A DNA stretch of 64,000 nucleotides from Ornithodoros turicata (Eukaryota; Arthropoda; Arachnida; Ixodida; Argasidae), in NCBI RefSeq assembly GCF_037126465.1, contig NC_088202.1, forward strand, positions 96,813,962-96,877,961, read 5' to 3'. The first letter of the stretch is position 1. Each line of letters opens with the position of its first letter. Positions 33,508 through 45,235 of the stretch are shown here, piece after piece. The notes beneath the pieces are model-generated. The model saw nothing but the letters and a program-made list of their open reading frames with translations, was not told the origin of the DNA and made no database searches. The position numbers and the translations under genes are program-made.

Positions 33508-35268
33508 TAGAGGGTGCTTTGCCGCAGTATGAGACTATGTGCGAGGGAGTCACCTATGCAGGATGCACGTGTACTCTCATCGCTGCAGCAATGAACTTAA
33601 ATGAAATATGTCTGCTTAGTTGCTTCGTGAATGACGTGGGTACCTAAAAGGAGGCTCTACATATTGATCATGTGTGTCTAGTCTGTACGTATTAACGAAA
33701 AAGCGAAATGGCAAAAGGAAAACGGAGTATCAAATCTTTCCTACCGTGCTCAGTTGTTTCACAGCGCTAATTGGAGTATCGTGTGACAGCTGCGTGTGTG
33801 AAATTTAACGTGCTGTGACACGGTTTGCAGTGTGTTGCGTCGCCTTAGTGTTGTGTGCCTGTTCTGTCGTTTTAATTGTTGAGCTATTACACTTGTAGAA
33901 TATGCACTACGAATTCTTAGCAAGATGTGAGGGCACGTCAGCGTCGTAAATGAAATCTCCGAAATTTACAATAATCTCTGGAATACGCACTGTCTGCATA
34001 AATATCGTCTTCGACCAACAAGGCTGGTCTGCTGTCTCGCTTGTAGCGTAGCTATATGTTCTCTATACACCCCGAAGCTTGCTCCACTCAACGCAAGACT
34101 TCAATCCATTAAAATCTGCGCTTTTCTACAGCCATCTGCTACTTTCCTGGTGGAAAACAAGATGTTACTTCGACAACCGCACCATGACATTTCTGTGTGG
34201 CGTCGCGTCCTGTCAAACACACGTGTCGTCTGTGTTCCTCTAGTTTGCGCGCGAGTTGACGTGACTGTCGTGGCCATGCGTACCTGACTGGATGCCAGCG
34301 CGTAAGGCAAGCTTCGTATTCCGACCGCGTGACTACTTTGAAACTTTGTTGCTGTGCATCACCTGATGAATGTGTCACCATTAATTTCTGGGGTCGTGTG
34401 CTGTGAAATCCTTACCAGCAGTTAACCGCGTTAACAACCGCAACGCACTATCCGTATCATTCCTCAGGCTTACCTTCGACCGTACTAGGTTCAAATTAGC
34501 CGGTTTCCTGGACAACGGGCTCAACGATAGAGCAAATGAGTTAGCCATGGTGCCTCCAGTGGTTCCCACAAACCTTTGCCAGGCGACTGCTACATTGTCA
34601 TTGGGCGGTAGTCCGACTCTTATTTCTTAGTTTGCGTGACGCAGCGACTTCGCTCCCTATCGCCAATATGTAGTCTTCTTTGCATTTTCCTAACCCCATG
34701 AGCCTGGAAAAAACCTTCACTTGACAAGATTTCACTTCCTCTAGTCCCCATTATGTCATCATTGCGTCTCAACAGAACCCATCCAAACGTTCCTTCTTGG
34801 CTGTGTACGGAATTTATGGTCGACGTAACATCATAGCACACGAACTCGTCTGATTAGGGTGAGCATAGTTTGGTACCGTCAAACACATTTATGTTACCAC
34901 TGTTACACAAAGTGCGATACGTTGGTATGACGCTAATGTGTTAAGAGTTCGTGTATTGCGCAATCCTTTTTTAAGTACATTTTATAACGAACCACCTGCA
35001 CTGTAGCTTTGGGATTATCTAGCCCCCATGCAACTCAACTGCAACGACAACGCTTTTTGCGCATGAGCATGAGTCCTGAACAAAGTAGAATATACGTCAA
35101 TTCGTTTGCCGCGCAAGATCACATGCGGTGGTTTAAAAATTCGCGTGCGCTTGCGAAAACGCTCGGAAGGAAAACAAATCTGCAACATATGTCAAAGGTT
35201 CTGTTCATGACGGCTAGCAACATGATGTTGCCCCCGTTATCTTTGACGTAGCCTATAGACTTCACAGG
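33508..35268. other. No gene recognised
   Basis: About 1.8 kb of apparently single-copy DNA with short frames on both strands. None has an ATG start plus a domain or splice support. The region around 34380-34640 has overlapping frames on both strands that look like chance. Confidence 0.45.
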
Positions 35269-35270
35269 TA

Positions 35271-35431
35271 TTAGTGAGTTTTAATATATCGTACGTACGC
35301 TATATCGCCTTTAAGTACGTAAAGGATAGCGTTGGTGCTTTTGCGCACGCACAAAACATAGAGAGCTTCGCGCAGTCCGCAGAACCACCACGATACCCCT
35401 TACACGTGCGAAGCACTAAAAAACTCTATTA
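35271..35431. mobile_element. Palindromic MITE, cluster copy 1
   Basis: The arms are AGTGAGTTTTAA... and ...AAAAACTCT, around a short loop near CACGCACAAAACATAGAGAG. Both arms hold the GATAGCGTTGGTG box (complement CACCACGATA). Confidence 0.65.
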
Positions 35432-35602
35432 GAGAATTTTAGTACATCGTACGCTATCACCTTTGCATATGTAAGGGATAGCGTTGGTGATTCTGCGCAC
35501 TGCGCGAAGCTTTCTTTGTGTTATGGGCAAGCGCAGAATCACCAACGCTATCCCTTACGTACGCAAAGGCGATAGCGTACGAAGCACTAAAACTCTCTGT
35601 TA
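35429..35602. mobile_element. Palindromic MITE, cluster copy 2
   Basis: It directly abuts copy 1. AGGGATAGCGTTGGTGATTC in one arm pairs with GAATCACCAACGCTATCCCT-like sequence in the other. The copies share the border TTA. Confidence 0.7.
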
Positions 35603-36132
35603 TCTGACGAATTGTCATTACCGATGGACTGGTGACTGATTTCTCATGGTCACATTCTGCATAATAAAAATAAATTCATCACGAATTGTAAAGTATGTCT
35701 TAGCGTTAGATCATTCAAGTATCACAGCACATATTAGAGAGTTTTAGTGTACCGCTACACCGGGGTGGGGGGGGGGGGGGGGAGCCCGGTAAGCTGCAGC
35801 GCCTACCACACGCAATGAACAGATAAGATTCTGAGTCACGCACGCTGTCATTAGGGAGTGTTAGTAAATCGTTGATAACGTTGCTTCCGAAATACCGTAC
35901 CTACCGCACACAATCAACAGATAAGATTTTGAGTCATGCACGCTATCAGTAGCGAGTTTTAGCAAACCGTTACTACGGTTATCTTTGCTATCGGAGCCAA
36001 TCGCAGTCGTACGTGACTCAGAATCTTATCTACTGATTGGTTTCGGTTGATACAGCTCGACGCAAGCCACGTTATCAACGGTTTGCTAAAACTCTCTATT
36101 GGTTCCGGTAGGTACGATAACTTCACAGTGAC

Positions 36133-36304
36133 AATAGAGAGTTTTAGCGATCGTACGCAAGGGCGGTAGTGTAAGTAACAGATAGCGTTGGTGGTTCTGC
36201 GCTGCGCGAAGCTCTCTTTCTGTTATGGGCGTGCGCAGAACCATCAACGCTATCCCTTACGTACGCAAAGACGATAGCGTAGGATGTACTAAAACTCTCT
36301 GTTA
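36133..36304. mobile_element. Palindromic MITE, cluster copy 3
   Basis: Starts AATAGAGAGTTTTAGCG and ends ACTAAAACTCTCTGTT. The arm core GATAGCGTTGGTGGTTCTGC pairs with its complement near 36230-36255. Confidence 0.7.
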
Positions 36305-36443
36305 TCGACGGTCTACTGACTCTCTATTATTTCCGGCAGCTACGGTAACTTGACGGTCACGTTAACAATGGTATACTAAAACTCGCTATTTTGCCTCCCG
36401 ACCGTCACTAGCGACCGTCGTCCGGTAGACGCGGTATGCCAGT

Positions 36444-36615
36444 AATAGTGAGTTTAAGTGCATCCTGCGCTATCGCCTTTGCGTACGTAAGGGGTAGCGT
36501 TGGTGGTTCTACGCACGCGCAAAACATAAAGAGAGCTTCGCGCATTGCGCAGAACCACCACGCTATCCCTTACGTATGCAAAGGCGATAGGATATGATGC
36601 ACTAAAACTCTCTAT
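36444..36615. mobile_element. Palindromic MITE, cluster copy 4
   Basis: Starts AATAGTGAGTTTAAGTGC and ends GCACTAAAACTCTCTATT. The arms are about 80 bases long around the AAAACATAAAGAGAGC loop. Confidence 0.7.
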
Positions 36616-36905
36616 TTCTTTCGAGCCTGCGCATTGCTGTGATGTCGTCAATACCGGCTCTACAGGGAGCCTATGACCGGGATACTAAAACTAACAATTA
36701 TCGACAGCAAGGTGCCCTTAATAACGAAGTGCCATGTGATAGAAAGTGTTAGGAGACCCTTGATAACGCGGCCTTCCAAGATCCGTTTCTACCGGATCCA
36801 ACCAACGAATACGATTCTGAGTCGCGCACGCTGTCATTGGTTTCATTAGCTACGATAACTTAACGATGGCGTTACCAATGGTCAGCTTAAGCTGCCTATT
36901 TACCG

Positions 36906-38085
36906 AAAATGCACGCAAATTGCAGCCGTGTATTTGTTTAGGAAAGTACAGACGAAAGGAACAGAATCTTTATGAACCGAGCAAAAAGGAAATTGACCTT
37001 CAGGAAATAAGTTAACCACGAGCTTTTCTGGTCATCGTTGAATCCGCAGAACTTGACCTGTACTAAGAGCAGCTATACACACATCTTGAGTACCATCCTC
37101 AAAATACTACGTTATAAATACTTTTGTTGGCATTTTAGCGCACTTAATACTTTTCCCCCGAAGGTATTTGTACTGTTTTAACAATTATGTTCTCAGACCT
37201 CCTTCCGTCACTTGAAGAGCTGCGTTTTCCAGAGTCGTATTTTTCGGAATCGAGAAAAAGAGGATTCCGCGCGCACGCACTAACTCATTTCCCCGCAAAC
37301 CTTTTTATCGTAACTTCGGTCGGACCCTCCCTGAGGCACCTGCGGTCGTCTCAACCGCTAGCAGGGCCCACTGGGGCCACGTTATAGCCACCTATTTCAA
37401 CTTTGGCATAGAAATCTATTTAGCTCATTTTAGAACAGAGCTCTTCACTTGGTGTTTTCCTGCTTGTACCCAGCTAATTCACACTTTTATTACTTTTCTT
37501 CTGGTGCTGTGTTCTGGCAAGAAAACGACCTTGCTGTAAGACTTCCTTTGTCAGGCTCCTCCCACATGTGGACACATAGCATGTGGTAATTCATGCTATA
37601 CGCAGCACGAACCTGCCGCGTTGACAAGTGACTGGTGCTGGCTTTCTCTCCATTTTGTCTTTGAGAGTGATCGGCGAATCACTTCTGCACCATTCATAGT
37701 CAGTTTAGTTTGTCTCCGCCTTGTCTGCCACATGATGAAAATCCGAAAATAAAGTTCCTTTACTCCCGTCGTTGTATTTGAGGCATCTTTTAATGCATTT
37801 CGGAAGACGATGACCAGTTTTCAGTGCAGCGTAACCTGTGTATGCGAAAGAAAAATGTTCTATCTGATGGGGAATCATCAAACTTTAACTTGGGGAGACA
37901 CATTAAAATATGTTGGAGTTCACATTTCTTCACCAAGCGTCGTTCCCTATATTTGAAATTAATATCGTATCTATTGTAGTGGGCAGAAAACGAAGAGGAA
38001 GAGGTTGCGAAGGGGAACAATAAAGTTACGTTCCAGTGTTCTAGGCTGGAGGCAAGGGGTCTTCCGTGTGGAACACTACATCTAT
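36906..38085. other. No gene recognised
   Basis: An AT-rich AATACTTTT repeat block lies at about 37085-37180. An ATG-started frame at 37187-37387 (66 codons) has no domain, no splice site and no support beyond being open. Nothing else is seen. Confidence 0.45.
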
Positions 38086-38305
38086 CATGCATGATGAACT
38101 AGCACTGGGAACAGAGACAGGGAAGAAGGCAACAGGACAGGTGCTAGACTTCCAACAAAAGTATTTATTCGCAACATAGTACTGTCTTTGAAATAGCAAA
38201 TTGCAGTAGCAAATGCAATAGCAAATAGCAATAACACAGCTAATAGCACCTGTCCTGTCGTCGTCTTCTCTCTGTCCCTGTTCCCAGTGCTAGTTCATCA
38301 TGCAA
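38086..38305. repeat. Inverted-repeat unit, Penelope-terminal-repeat-like
   Basis: ATGATGAACTAGCACTGGG at about 38087 returns inverted as CCCAGTGCTAGTTCATCATG near 38283-38303. ACAGGACAGGTGCTA near 38131 pairs with the complementary CACCTGTCCTGTCG near 38250. The middle is AT-rich with AATAGCAAAT repeats. The organisation resembles other hairpin units here that carry hammerhead-like motifs, so a Penelope-like origin is possible. No ribozyme core is visible in this one. Confidence 0.45.
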
Positions 38306-39413
38306 GATCAGCACCAACATGCCCGGCTTTTTACCTTGATCTATCAGTCTGCTCTCCATTTTACCACCGTTATCATGTGCCACACGTTACATGTGTCATA
38401 AATTATAACATGCGATGCGAACGCCGCTGTACCGTGGAGAGCGCCTGTGAAACGCCTCTTCAGCGTCGCTCGCAACGTTTTTCAAAGAAATACGAAGGAT
38501 AACAGAAGAGCATTTTGGGAAATGCAGTTACTACAGCGAGCCAATAAATACTGTGTATAAATTCAGAGAAAGATTCCAGCAGTGTCTTTGACGACCAGTA
38601 CTCTAGTATGTTAAAAGTATCTGGAATAACTTTTCAAGCATTACCCTAATTACCTCATTTGTAAGTATTTCTACTGTACCTTATTTACATTCAGCTTTCA
38701 GTACCTAATTTTTGATTTTAAATACTTTCTGTACCCTCTTGACATGTCTCACTGAGAGCGATGCGTCACAGAACAAAGCAAAGCCCTTGACTTGCTGTAA
38801 CATCGCATTTTATCTTTTCTTTCTCCGAAAAGTATATTTCTTGAATACAGACTACCAGCAAGGTGACCTCATTTAGTTTCTAAAGGAAGCTACATTTCCC
38901 CCCTTCCGTTGTCCTGGGACACGGAAATTTACTTTTCAAAGTAAAGTACGGCCGTGTAACGGGAGATAGCCATTCGTTTCGAGAGCATGTTTGCAGGGCA
39001 TGTTTTCGAGAGCACGCCACATACTAATAATAGGCAGATTTTGTTTTATTTGATATTTATTTATTTTCTCACAAACAAGTGAAAGGTAGGCTGAGGCAAA
39101 AAGTCTCAAATTCTGTGATACATTGCGGCTTCCGTCTTTTCGTTTTCTGTCTTCATACATTTCTAAAGCACGTCATAATTGTATCTGGTACTTGAATAAT
39201 GGTTACCTATTAGCGTCACACTCAGATTAAGATCACAATAAATGACAGCTTCACCGGAACCCTTCTCCTGCAACTCACACGAAATCACTTCCAGACAGAA
39301 AGACTGCAAATGGTCCATCGTAATTTGAGACCCAATATTTTATTTCCTCGGCACGCACGTTGTCGCCTTCGGTATTCAGAGCACGGCTGAACAACAAAGA
39401 AGAAAGTGCTTAC
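38306..39413. other. No gene recognised
   Basis: A hAT-like AT-rich block with AAGTATCT and AAATACTTT motifs lies at about 38600-38750. Otherwise only short frames. It could contain downstream introns of the candidate exon at 39414-39582. Confidence 0.4.
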
Positions 39414-39582
39414 CTGCACATTGTAGAACCGAAATAGTCCACACTCCGAGAAAACCGTAGATGAACGTATTCCAAGCACATTTCTTTCGAGTAGGACTGG
39501 CGCACTCAACACAAAGCACTCGAAGCATGTCGACAAACGTTTTCTCTCGGAGCTGCCACCAGCGAGAGTTAGGACGGGGCAT
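39414..39582 (-). CDS. Candidate first coding exon in a CpG-rich block, unknown protein
   Basis: On the minus strand an ATG at 39582 opens MPRPNSRWWQLREKTFVDML. The frame runs through a Cys-rich VLCVECASPTRKKC segment and a hydrophobic stretch (NTFIYGFLGVWTISVL) that could span a membrane, to a consensus donor GTAAGC directly below 39414 (phase 1). The upstream 39590-39830 block is much more GC- and CpG-rich than its surroundings, as a promoter would be. The frame is open further upstream without an ATG. No later exon was identified and no family is recognised. It may be a real gene start or a chance frame. Confidence 0.25.
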
Positions 39583-39903
39583 AAGAGTAGCGAGATTCCC
39601 GGCAGAGAGGCCCGGCTCGTCCGTCGTGCGCGGCGCGATGACGGCACTGGTGCTCCTGCGTTGAAAGCCGGCTTCGACTGGCGCTTTGGGCCCAACGTCG
39701 ACGACGGCTGCAGAGGAAGCGCACCCCTCCACGCAGTCGCGGAGAACCACCCGCTCCGTGTTGACGATGGCTATCGTCTACGAGCCGGTGCGCGCAGGGA
39801 CAGTGGGAGGATTTCGGCTTATTTGAAAGGTTTAGAGATTAGGGGTAGCCCCTTTTCGGAGGGATATATGTTTTGGAGAGAGAGAAAAAAAATCGATAAA
39901 TGA

Positions 39904-41020
39904 CCCTTAAGTCGCGAACTTAAGGTGTAACCAGAACGTGATCGTTTAATATAAACTAGCCCTAAGGGATTGTATGGTTCCGAGTCTCGTTTCTAAATAG
40001 GTTTCTTACAGTGTACAAAAAGGGCTTACGATTTTATTTATTGAGCAATGATAGAGTTAGGGGAGTCTCAGCTGTGACAAACCGCATGAGCTAAAAGAGA
40101 GAGAGAGAGAGACTAACTACGTCTATTCCGAAAAGGCTTCCAGAGATTATATCATCGAACGATTAGTCTTGTGTGTTGCATCCAAAGAAGTATACTTACA
40201 AGGCTGCTGCATGTATTGGTGATGATGATGTGATAAAGAAAAAAGAGGAGAAATTGAACTCGTCACCCGATGTGTTCCGCTAATCCTAACATAAATTCTC
40301 CCAAGAAACAAGAAAGAAACATACTACTGCACTACTTCTCAAGTGCTCTGCTCGCAAGTACCTATTCACAAGTTCGATATTCAGAAGTCCACTATTTACA
40401 ATTATGCCAAGATAATGCACAGGGAACACTAGAAGGATGTATCCGTTCCACAGCTCTCAATAAATTTCACAAGTGCCGCAAATGCAGCATCTGTTATTGT
40501 GCGTTAAACGATACACTTTATCGTAAATTTTGTAACCCTATGCGGTTGTTATCGTGAAAACCCTTTACCCTAATTACTTTGCACAGATGATTTGATGACC
40601 ACGCCTGTATTCGTGGGCACGTTTTTACTGAGAGGGGCGTAGCGCGTCTATCGTGTGTATTCCATTTCACAATACCGAGCCTTCGTTGTTGTTTGAAAAA
40701 CTGCGAAGGGGAAATCGTTCTCCTCTCTTCAGATGAAGGAGCTCCCGCACTGCGAAAAGACTCGGATATTTCATTCAAGATGGAAACAATGGGGGATGGC
40801 ATCAAACTAGTCTTTAATAAACGACAAGCAAGGTTTTACTTTCCTTTCTTTCTTTTTTTTTTTTGCGTTCAACACGAGCCTCGTTACTTTCTCAGCAGAA
40901 TTCGTCGGATGCTGAACTCAATTTATCCTTTCTTTACACTCTAATCAAATTAAATCCAAGTGGTACCGGCGACCGGCAGCTTCCCAAATACAGGTTTTGG
41001 AGTTTCCTCGCTATACTTCA
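39904..41020. other. No gene recognised
   Basis: Low-complexity (AG)n lies at about 40098-40112 and a T-run near 40851-40864. Several frames of about 90 codons overlap on opposite strands without domains. Confidence 0.45.
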
Positions 41021-43224
41021 CCCGTACGAAACTTCCTGAATAACCTGAATCAGACCTGATTCCGGGCACTATCCGGCTGATTCCGGCGGACTCCGGCACT
41101 GTTCCGGCACTATCAGGACATTCCGGCGTAGGTCCAGCCGGATTCCGGACGCTGCTTTCCTGAATCCGCCTGAATATCGCCTGAACCAATCCGGAAGGAC
41201 GTGCCTGATACTTGGTCGTCAACCGGGATTCCTTTGACAATCTTTGAAAATATTTCAAGTGCGGCAATAGATATTACGTAACATGATTACAGAGATCCTC
41301 GATCACGTTGCCCTCAAAGTCTGGAATTATTAAATTATATGTAGCGTATCTACGACCGTTATCGACAGAATCCCGCAAAACATTTTTTCCCGATACTGAA
41401 ATACATTCAAGGTGAGCAAGTACTCGGGATCCCTCAACACAATGCACCCGGGAACATTTTTCTGGAGCCACGTGCTGTGTACATCATTTCGAGATCCCGT
41501 GCATGGCCAGTCGAACCTGCAATGAGATGATGCGATGGCAGGACGATCAGGTGAAGTGACCTTGATAGCGCGGGACTATGTTAAGCTTATGTTTGACGTA
41601 AAACCACGAATTAGTATTAATTGTTATTGCTGAGATAACTTTCTGGGCAGGGAGACGGGACACCAGTGAATGCCGGAAATGCACAGTATGATATGATTGA
41701 TAACTAATGCGTAAACAGGTTGACAAAAAGCAATAAAGCTTAATATATCATTACTTTTTCTTCTGTTTTTTTGAGGAGGTAACATAACATGATAATACGG
41801 AGGTGTTGCAAAAGTTTCCGTTTCGCTTCAAATCCACCAAACCACATGTACATTGCAGTCCCTCTGGACAAAAGTGTACGAGGAGCTAAACTGGTTTCGA
41901 CTTTTTAGGTCAGCGGGAAATTCCAGAGCTCAATGGGAAGCATACACTGACCCTTCCCCTTTTGCACCGCTGCTCCCTTCGGGCTGATAGGGAACATACT
42001 TATTCTTGGAATATTGTCAACGTCAGTAGGTCACCTGACCTCCGTAGTCATTTGAAGTGCTAGGCCCAGACAGGATTCATTCGCCATCGTCGGCGTCAAG
42101 ACGTCCTCGTGTGAAAGACAACGCTTTTGTGTGTGTGTGTGTGTTTCTCCACATAGAAAACTACAACAGTGAAACGTGTCCAGGTAGGGGAGTTAGAGTA
42201 CGCTGACAAGCAAGAAGAATGTTTGATGAATATTTCTGGTAAGTGGCTGCTTCTTACTGCGTGTGTTTTGTGTGTGCGCTTTTTCCTTCATCACTTCGTC
42301 TTTCTTTCTTGCAGACGACAAGACTGCGCTCCAGGATGAAATGGACGTTTTAATAGAAGAATGCAACAGGAATTTGCTTGCACTTCCTGAGAAGGCGTTT
42401 GTGTGTGTGTTGTGTCGTGCGTTCTGTGTTCCATGCCATGTCGTCCATCGATAGGAACCAACTCGATCGCATCAGCGCTCTCTTGGATTACCGCAAGACA
42501 AGCCCTCTCCTTCCAAAACGGTAAGTTGTCTTGCTATAAGTATTTGCGCCGCGATTCCGCTTAGGGACTTCTTTCTCTGTCTTCATGTGTGTGCCTTATT
42601 TGCAGAAGTCACTCAGGCACACAGCGTAGGACGGGAGGAATGGAAGGCGTCGCCCCCGGCTCTACTGAAATCTATTGGGACCAAATTAAGTGAATTGAAA
42701 TGCAAACGAAACCATGGCAATAAAATTGTCCATTGAATCTTACACTTTGTGTTCCATTCATGCATGTAGTATGTAAAGGCACGACAAGGGCGCATGGTCC
42801 GCAAGCCCGATTTCAGGTTTCACACTAATCCTGCATGCATCTCTTGCTGGTCTAGTCACATTTTCGTTGTTTTCAAATAGATCCACTCGAGTAAAGGTTT
42901 ATAGCAAGCGCATGCATGCACCAGCATGGATTCAGCATTTCTTCCGAAGTTATTCAGGCGCTTTCCGTTTTCGTTGAGGGATCATCCTGTATTCTATCAG
43001 GCGCATATCCGGGTATGATCAGATAACTCGCGAGTTTGTTCCGGTTACATTCAGTTTTGAGTTCAGGACCCATTCAGTCCCGGAATAAATTACCGGAATA
43101 GATCCTGATTCCCCATTCCTGAATAATTCCTGATCGTCATTCCCGCCCAATTTTGGGTTCAGTCCGGAATCAGGTCTGATCGAACAAACCTGATTGTTTT
43201 CGGATTCAGGAATTTTCGTACGGG
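41021..43224. mobile_element. TIR-bounded segment enclosing gene exons
   Basis: CCCGTACGAAACTTCCTGAAT at 41021 is matched by the complement of ATTCAGGAATTTTCGTACGGG ending at 43224. Internal CAGACCTGATTCCGG is also shared between both ends (about 41057 and about 43160). Both flanks are rich in TTCCGG and CCTGAAT motifs. The 2.2-kb interior includes well-formed exons of an unidentified gene at 42073-42693. No target duplication is clear, partly because an (AC)n run abuts the right end. Gene capture by a DNA element is one reading. Another is two separate insertions on either side of a host gene. Confidence 0.5.
42073..42693 (+). CDS. Last exons of an unidentified gene (3' part)
   Basis: Secure exons are 42157-42238, 42315-42396, 42455-42520 and 42606-42693. 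All introns are GT-AG and phases 1, 2 and 2 join into one open frame ending TGA. A preceding exon ending at 42128 (HSPSSASRRPRVKDNAF) fits in phase 0, with an uncertain start. The protein tail contains a charged, probably coiled stretch (TALQDEMDVLIEECNRNLL), then LDRISALLDYRKTSPLLPKR, and ends GSTEIYWDQIK. A poly(A) signal AATAAA lies at about 42719. Donors at 42129 and 42397 are weak (GTGTGT and GTTTGT). Earlier exons were not found within the TIR-bounded segment, so the gene is either partial here or continues upstream through long introns. I do not recognise the family. Confidence 0.55.
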
Positions 43225-45180
43225 CACACACACACACAATTACACACATCCCCACTTGCCCCACTGAGCTGATTTTGTCACACATTACACACTGCCGTTG
43301 TCGTTGATTACTTGGTTACGTCTACGTACCTGTGCCTGTACTTGTATACCTTTTGCCTACGAGACGTGATTACGATACGTAATTACGTGATTACGAGACG
43401 CGATTACGTGGGTAACCTATCTGCAAAAGGTACGAAAGGTACAAATGAACGTGCACCTTGTTATTTAGCGTCCCCAGTAGGACGGTTTCAAAGATGTGGG
43501 TCAAGGTGAGACAGAAATTTGCTATTGAATATGGAATTTTTATTTTTCATATTTTTCAAAGAACTAGCCATAGGCACATTCTCAGAGGTCTGCAGCTTCT
43601 GATCTGTAAATCAGAACGGACGAAGCCGGTTCTAAAATAAACACAGAACAACAAATTCAAAAATTCAAATTGTCTCATCTTGCCCTACCCTCGGGGCAAG
43701 ACGACACATGGCGTGTCGTCAAGATGAGACACGCTGTGGTAATGAACCATACAAATTAGTTTTGGCAATTCAAGCACCTTCACAGCTATTCAAGCACCTA
43801 CGCTCGGTGCTATTTCCCTCCACCGTCCATTGCAAACAAGGCACCGCCAGTCTGATGTGTCGCTGGTCGCTCGCTTTTGAGTGCGCTTCAGCTTTGCTAG
43901 AAATATCCTAGGGCAGAGGAAATATGCAAAGAAAAAAAAACAAGAAACAAAAAGGAATCTCTGAGGAACAAGCGTAAAGCCACCTAATAGTTGACTTATC
44001 AGTTTCTAAATTCCATTAAATTTAATTTGCGTTACATTTAAATTACATTAAGTTGTCGCGTCTTGCCCCGTGCATATCATCGGATGTGTTAATTTTTCAG
44101 TTAAACACGGGATAATCAAGAGTGTCCATATTTTGCGTACATCTTCATCAATTAACAAAGAAATAGGATGTGGACTTATAGATTGACAGAATAAACCTGC
44201 GACACGCTGACAGGTGACAAGAAAAAGGAGTACAGAAAATCGCGCCTTTTTTGCGGTTCTTTAGATTCCAGGCAGAAGTAACAGATTTTTTCTCTTCAAC
44301 GGAAACGCCAATTCATGCAATTATGATGTGCAATAAAGCGGACATGCAGAGGCACCTACGAGTACAGTTTCAAGCGCATGGCGGAGCAACGCGTCTCTGA
44401 GACAGGCGACGTCGAGCAAAAACTGTCGCATCTTGCCCCGTGTCCCATGTTGCCCCACCTTACCCTACATCGGTGTGTTAAAGATGAGATGCGTTATTTG
44501 TCATTTTTAATGTGCGCTGCTCAACTTTTGTCCATGAGCTTGGAGCGTGCTGTCTATTATGTTCAAAACGAAAAATCCTTAGATTCCATGATAAAATACA
44601 AAGTGTTTGGTACAGAGAATAAAGACAGTGGTATAAACAACAATATATAAATAAGTCTAGGTGTGACGAAAACGAAATGGAGGTATCGCATCTCCTGTAC
44701 GTCGTTTTCCCTTGTTCTTCGGCAGGCATTAATATACAAATCAACGTTTTGAGAGAGTGAATCAATCAACTCTCAAGCGACGAGTTTCTCTCAACCACAC
44801 GGGTCCCAAGGCGAAACTTCAGACGTCATTTTACGAAGCTTAGTTTAAAAAAAAGTTGTAAAGATGTAGCGAAACAATAGTATGATTGTAGTCTAACCTT
44901 CGACTTTTTTTTAGTTAGATGACATATTTTACATACATACTTGCGACACGCACTTAAGGCGTACCACGAGGTTCAAGACGGAAGTCACTGAGCATTGTTG
45001 GAACACGGTACATTGTTTCAACTTCAACAACGCATAGACCTTGGCACGCGAACAAAGGTGGGGGACTCAGAAAGCGTCTGGAGTCTTGGCACATACGTGG
45101 TAATCCCTCGACCTGTAACAAAAATCCCCTTCCAGAATTATACTCCCATCTTCTTAAATGGCGACTGGTTATCGACTCTC
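43225..45180. other. No gene recognised; short GATTACG minisatellite
   Basis: An (AC)n run lies at 43226-43238. A short irregular array of ATTACGTGATTACGAGACG units lies at about 43365-43410. Inverted TCTTGCCC/GGGCAAGA motifs at about 43677-43705 and near 44060 and 44430 suggest a degraded MITE. No coding gene is supported. Confidence 0.45.
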
Positions 45181-45184
45181 GCAT

Positions 45185-45235
45185 TCAGTCTGCCACTGAT
45201 GATGTCCGTGTATGACGGACGAAACGCCTCATTAA
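45185..45235 (+). ncRNA. Hammerhead ribozyme core
   Basis: CTGATGA at 45196-45202 is followed by a perfect 6-bp stem (GTCCGT and ACGGAC around loop GTATG), then GAAAC at 45221-45225. These are the invariant hammerhead core boxes CUGAUGA and GAAA separated by helix II. Flanking helices I and III are not obviously complete. Minimal or dimer-acting forms with a very short helix III are known in the terminal repeats of Penelope-like retroelements, and such an origin is likely here. No Penelope reverse transcriptase or GIY-YIG frame is recognised next to it. Self-cleavage is inferred from the core only. Confidence 0.65.

Larger units (their letters stand above)
35271..36905. repeat. Cluster of small palindromic MITEs sharing AGAGAGTTTTAGT ends
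   Basis: At least four copies of an about 170-bp palindromic MITE and several pieces of a related longer family lie side by side. Every unit ends in variants of AGAGAGTTTTAGT or its complement. Neighbours often abut through a CTCTATTAGAGA-type junction, which suggests that the sequence at the end of one copy is the preferred target for the next. The second family supplies GATAAGATTCTGAGTCACGC segments at about 35825, 35920 and 36030 and in the 36790 area. A poly-G run lies at 35764-35783. The 3-bp TTA or TAA borders suggest PIF/Harbinger-type mobilisation, but that is inferred. Confidence 0.75.

Noticed and set aside
39376..39750. 124-codon minus-strand frame starting at 39750
   Set aside because: The first codon is GTG. 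The only ATG in frame is at 39582, so just the shorter exon candidate was kept.
42397..42454. Reading through 42396 into CVLCRAFCVPCHVVHR as the protein end
   Set aside because: Splicing out 42397-42454 restores a long open frame that continues through two more exons to a good stop and poly(A) signal, which is the better model.
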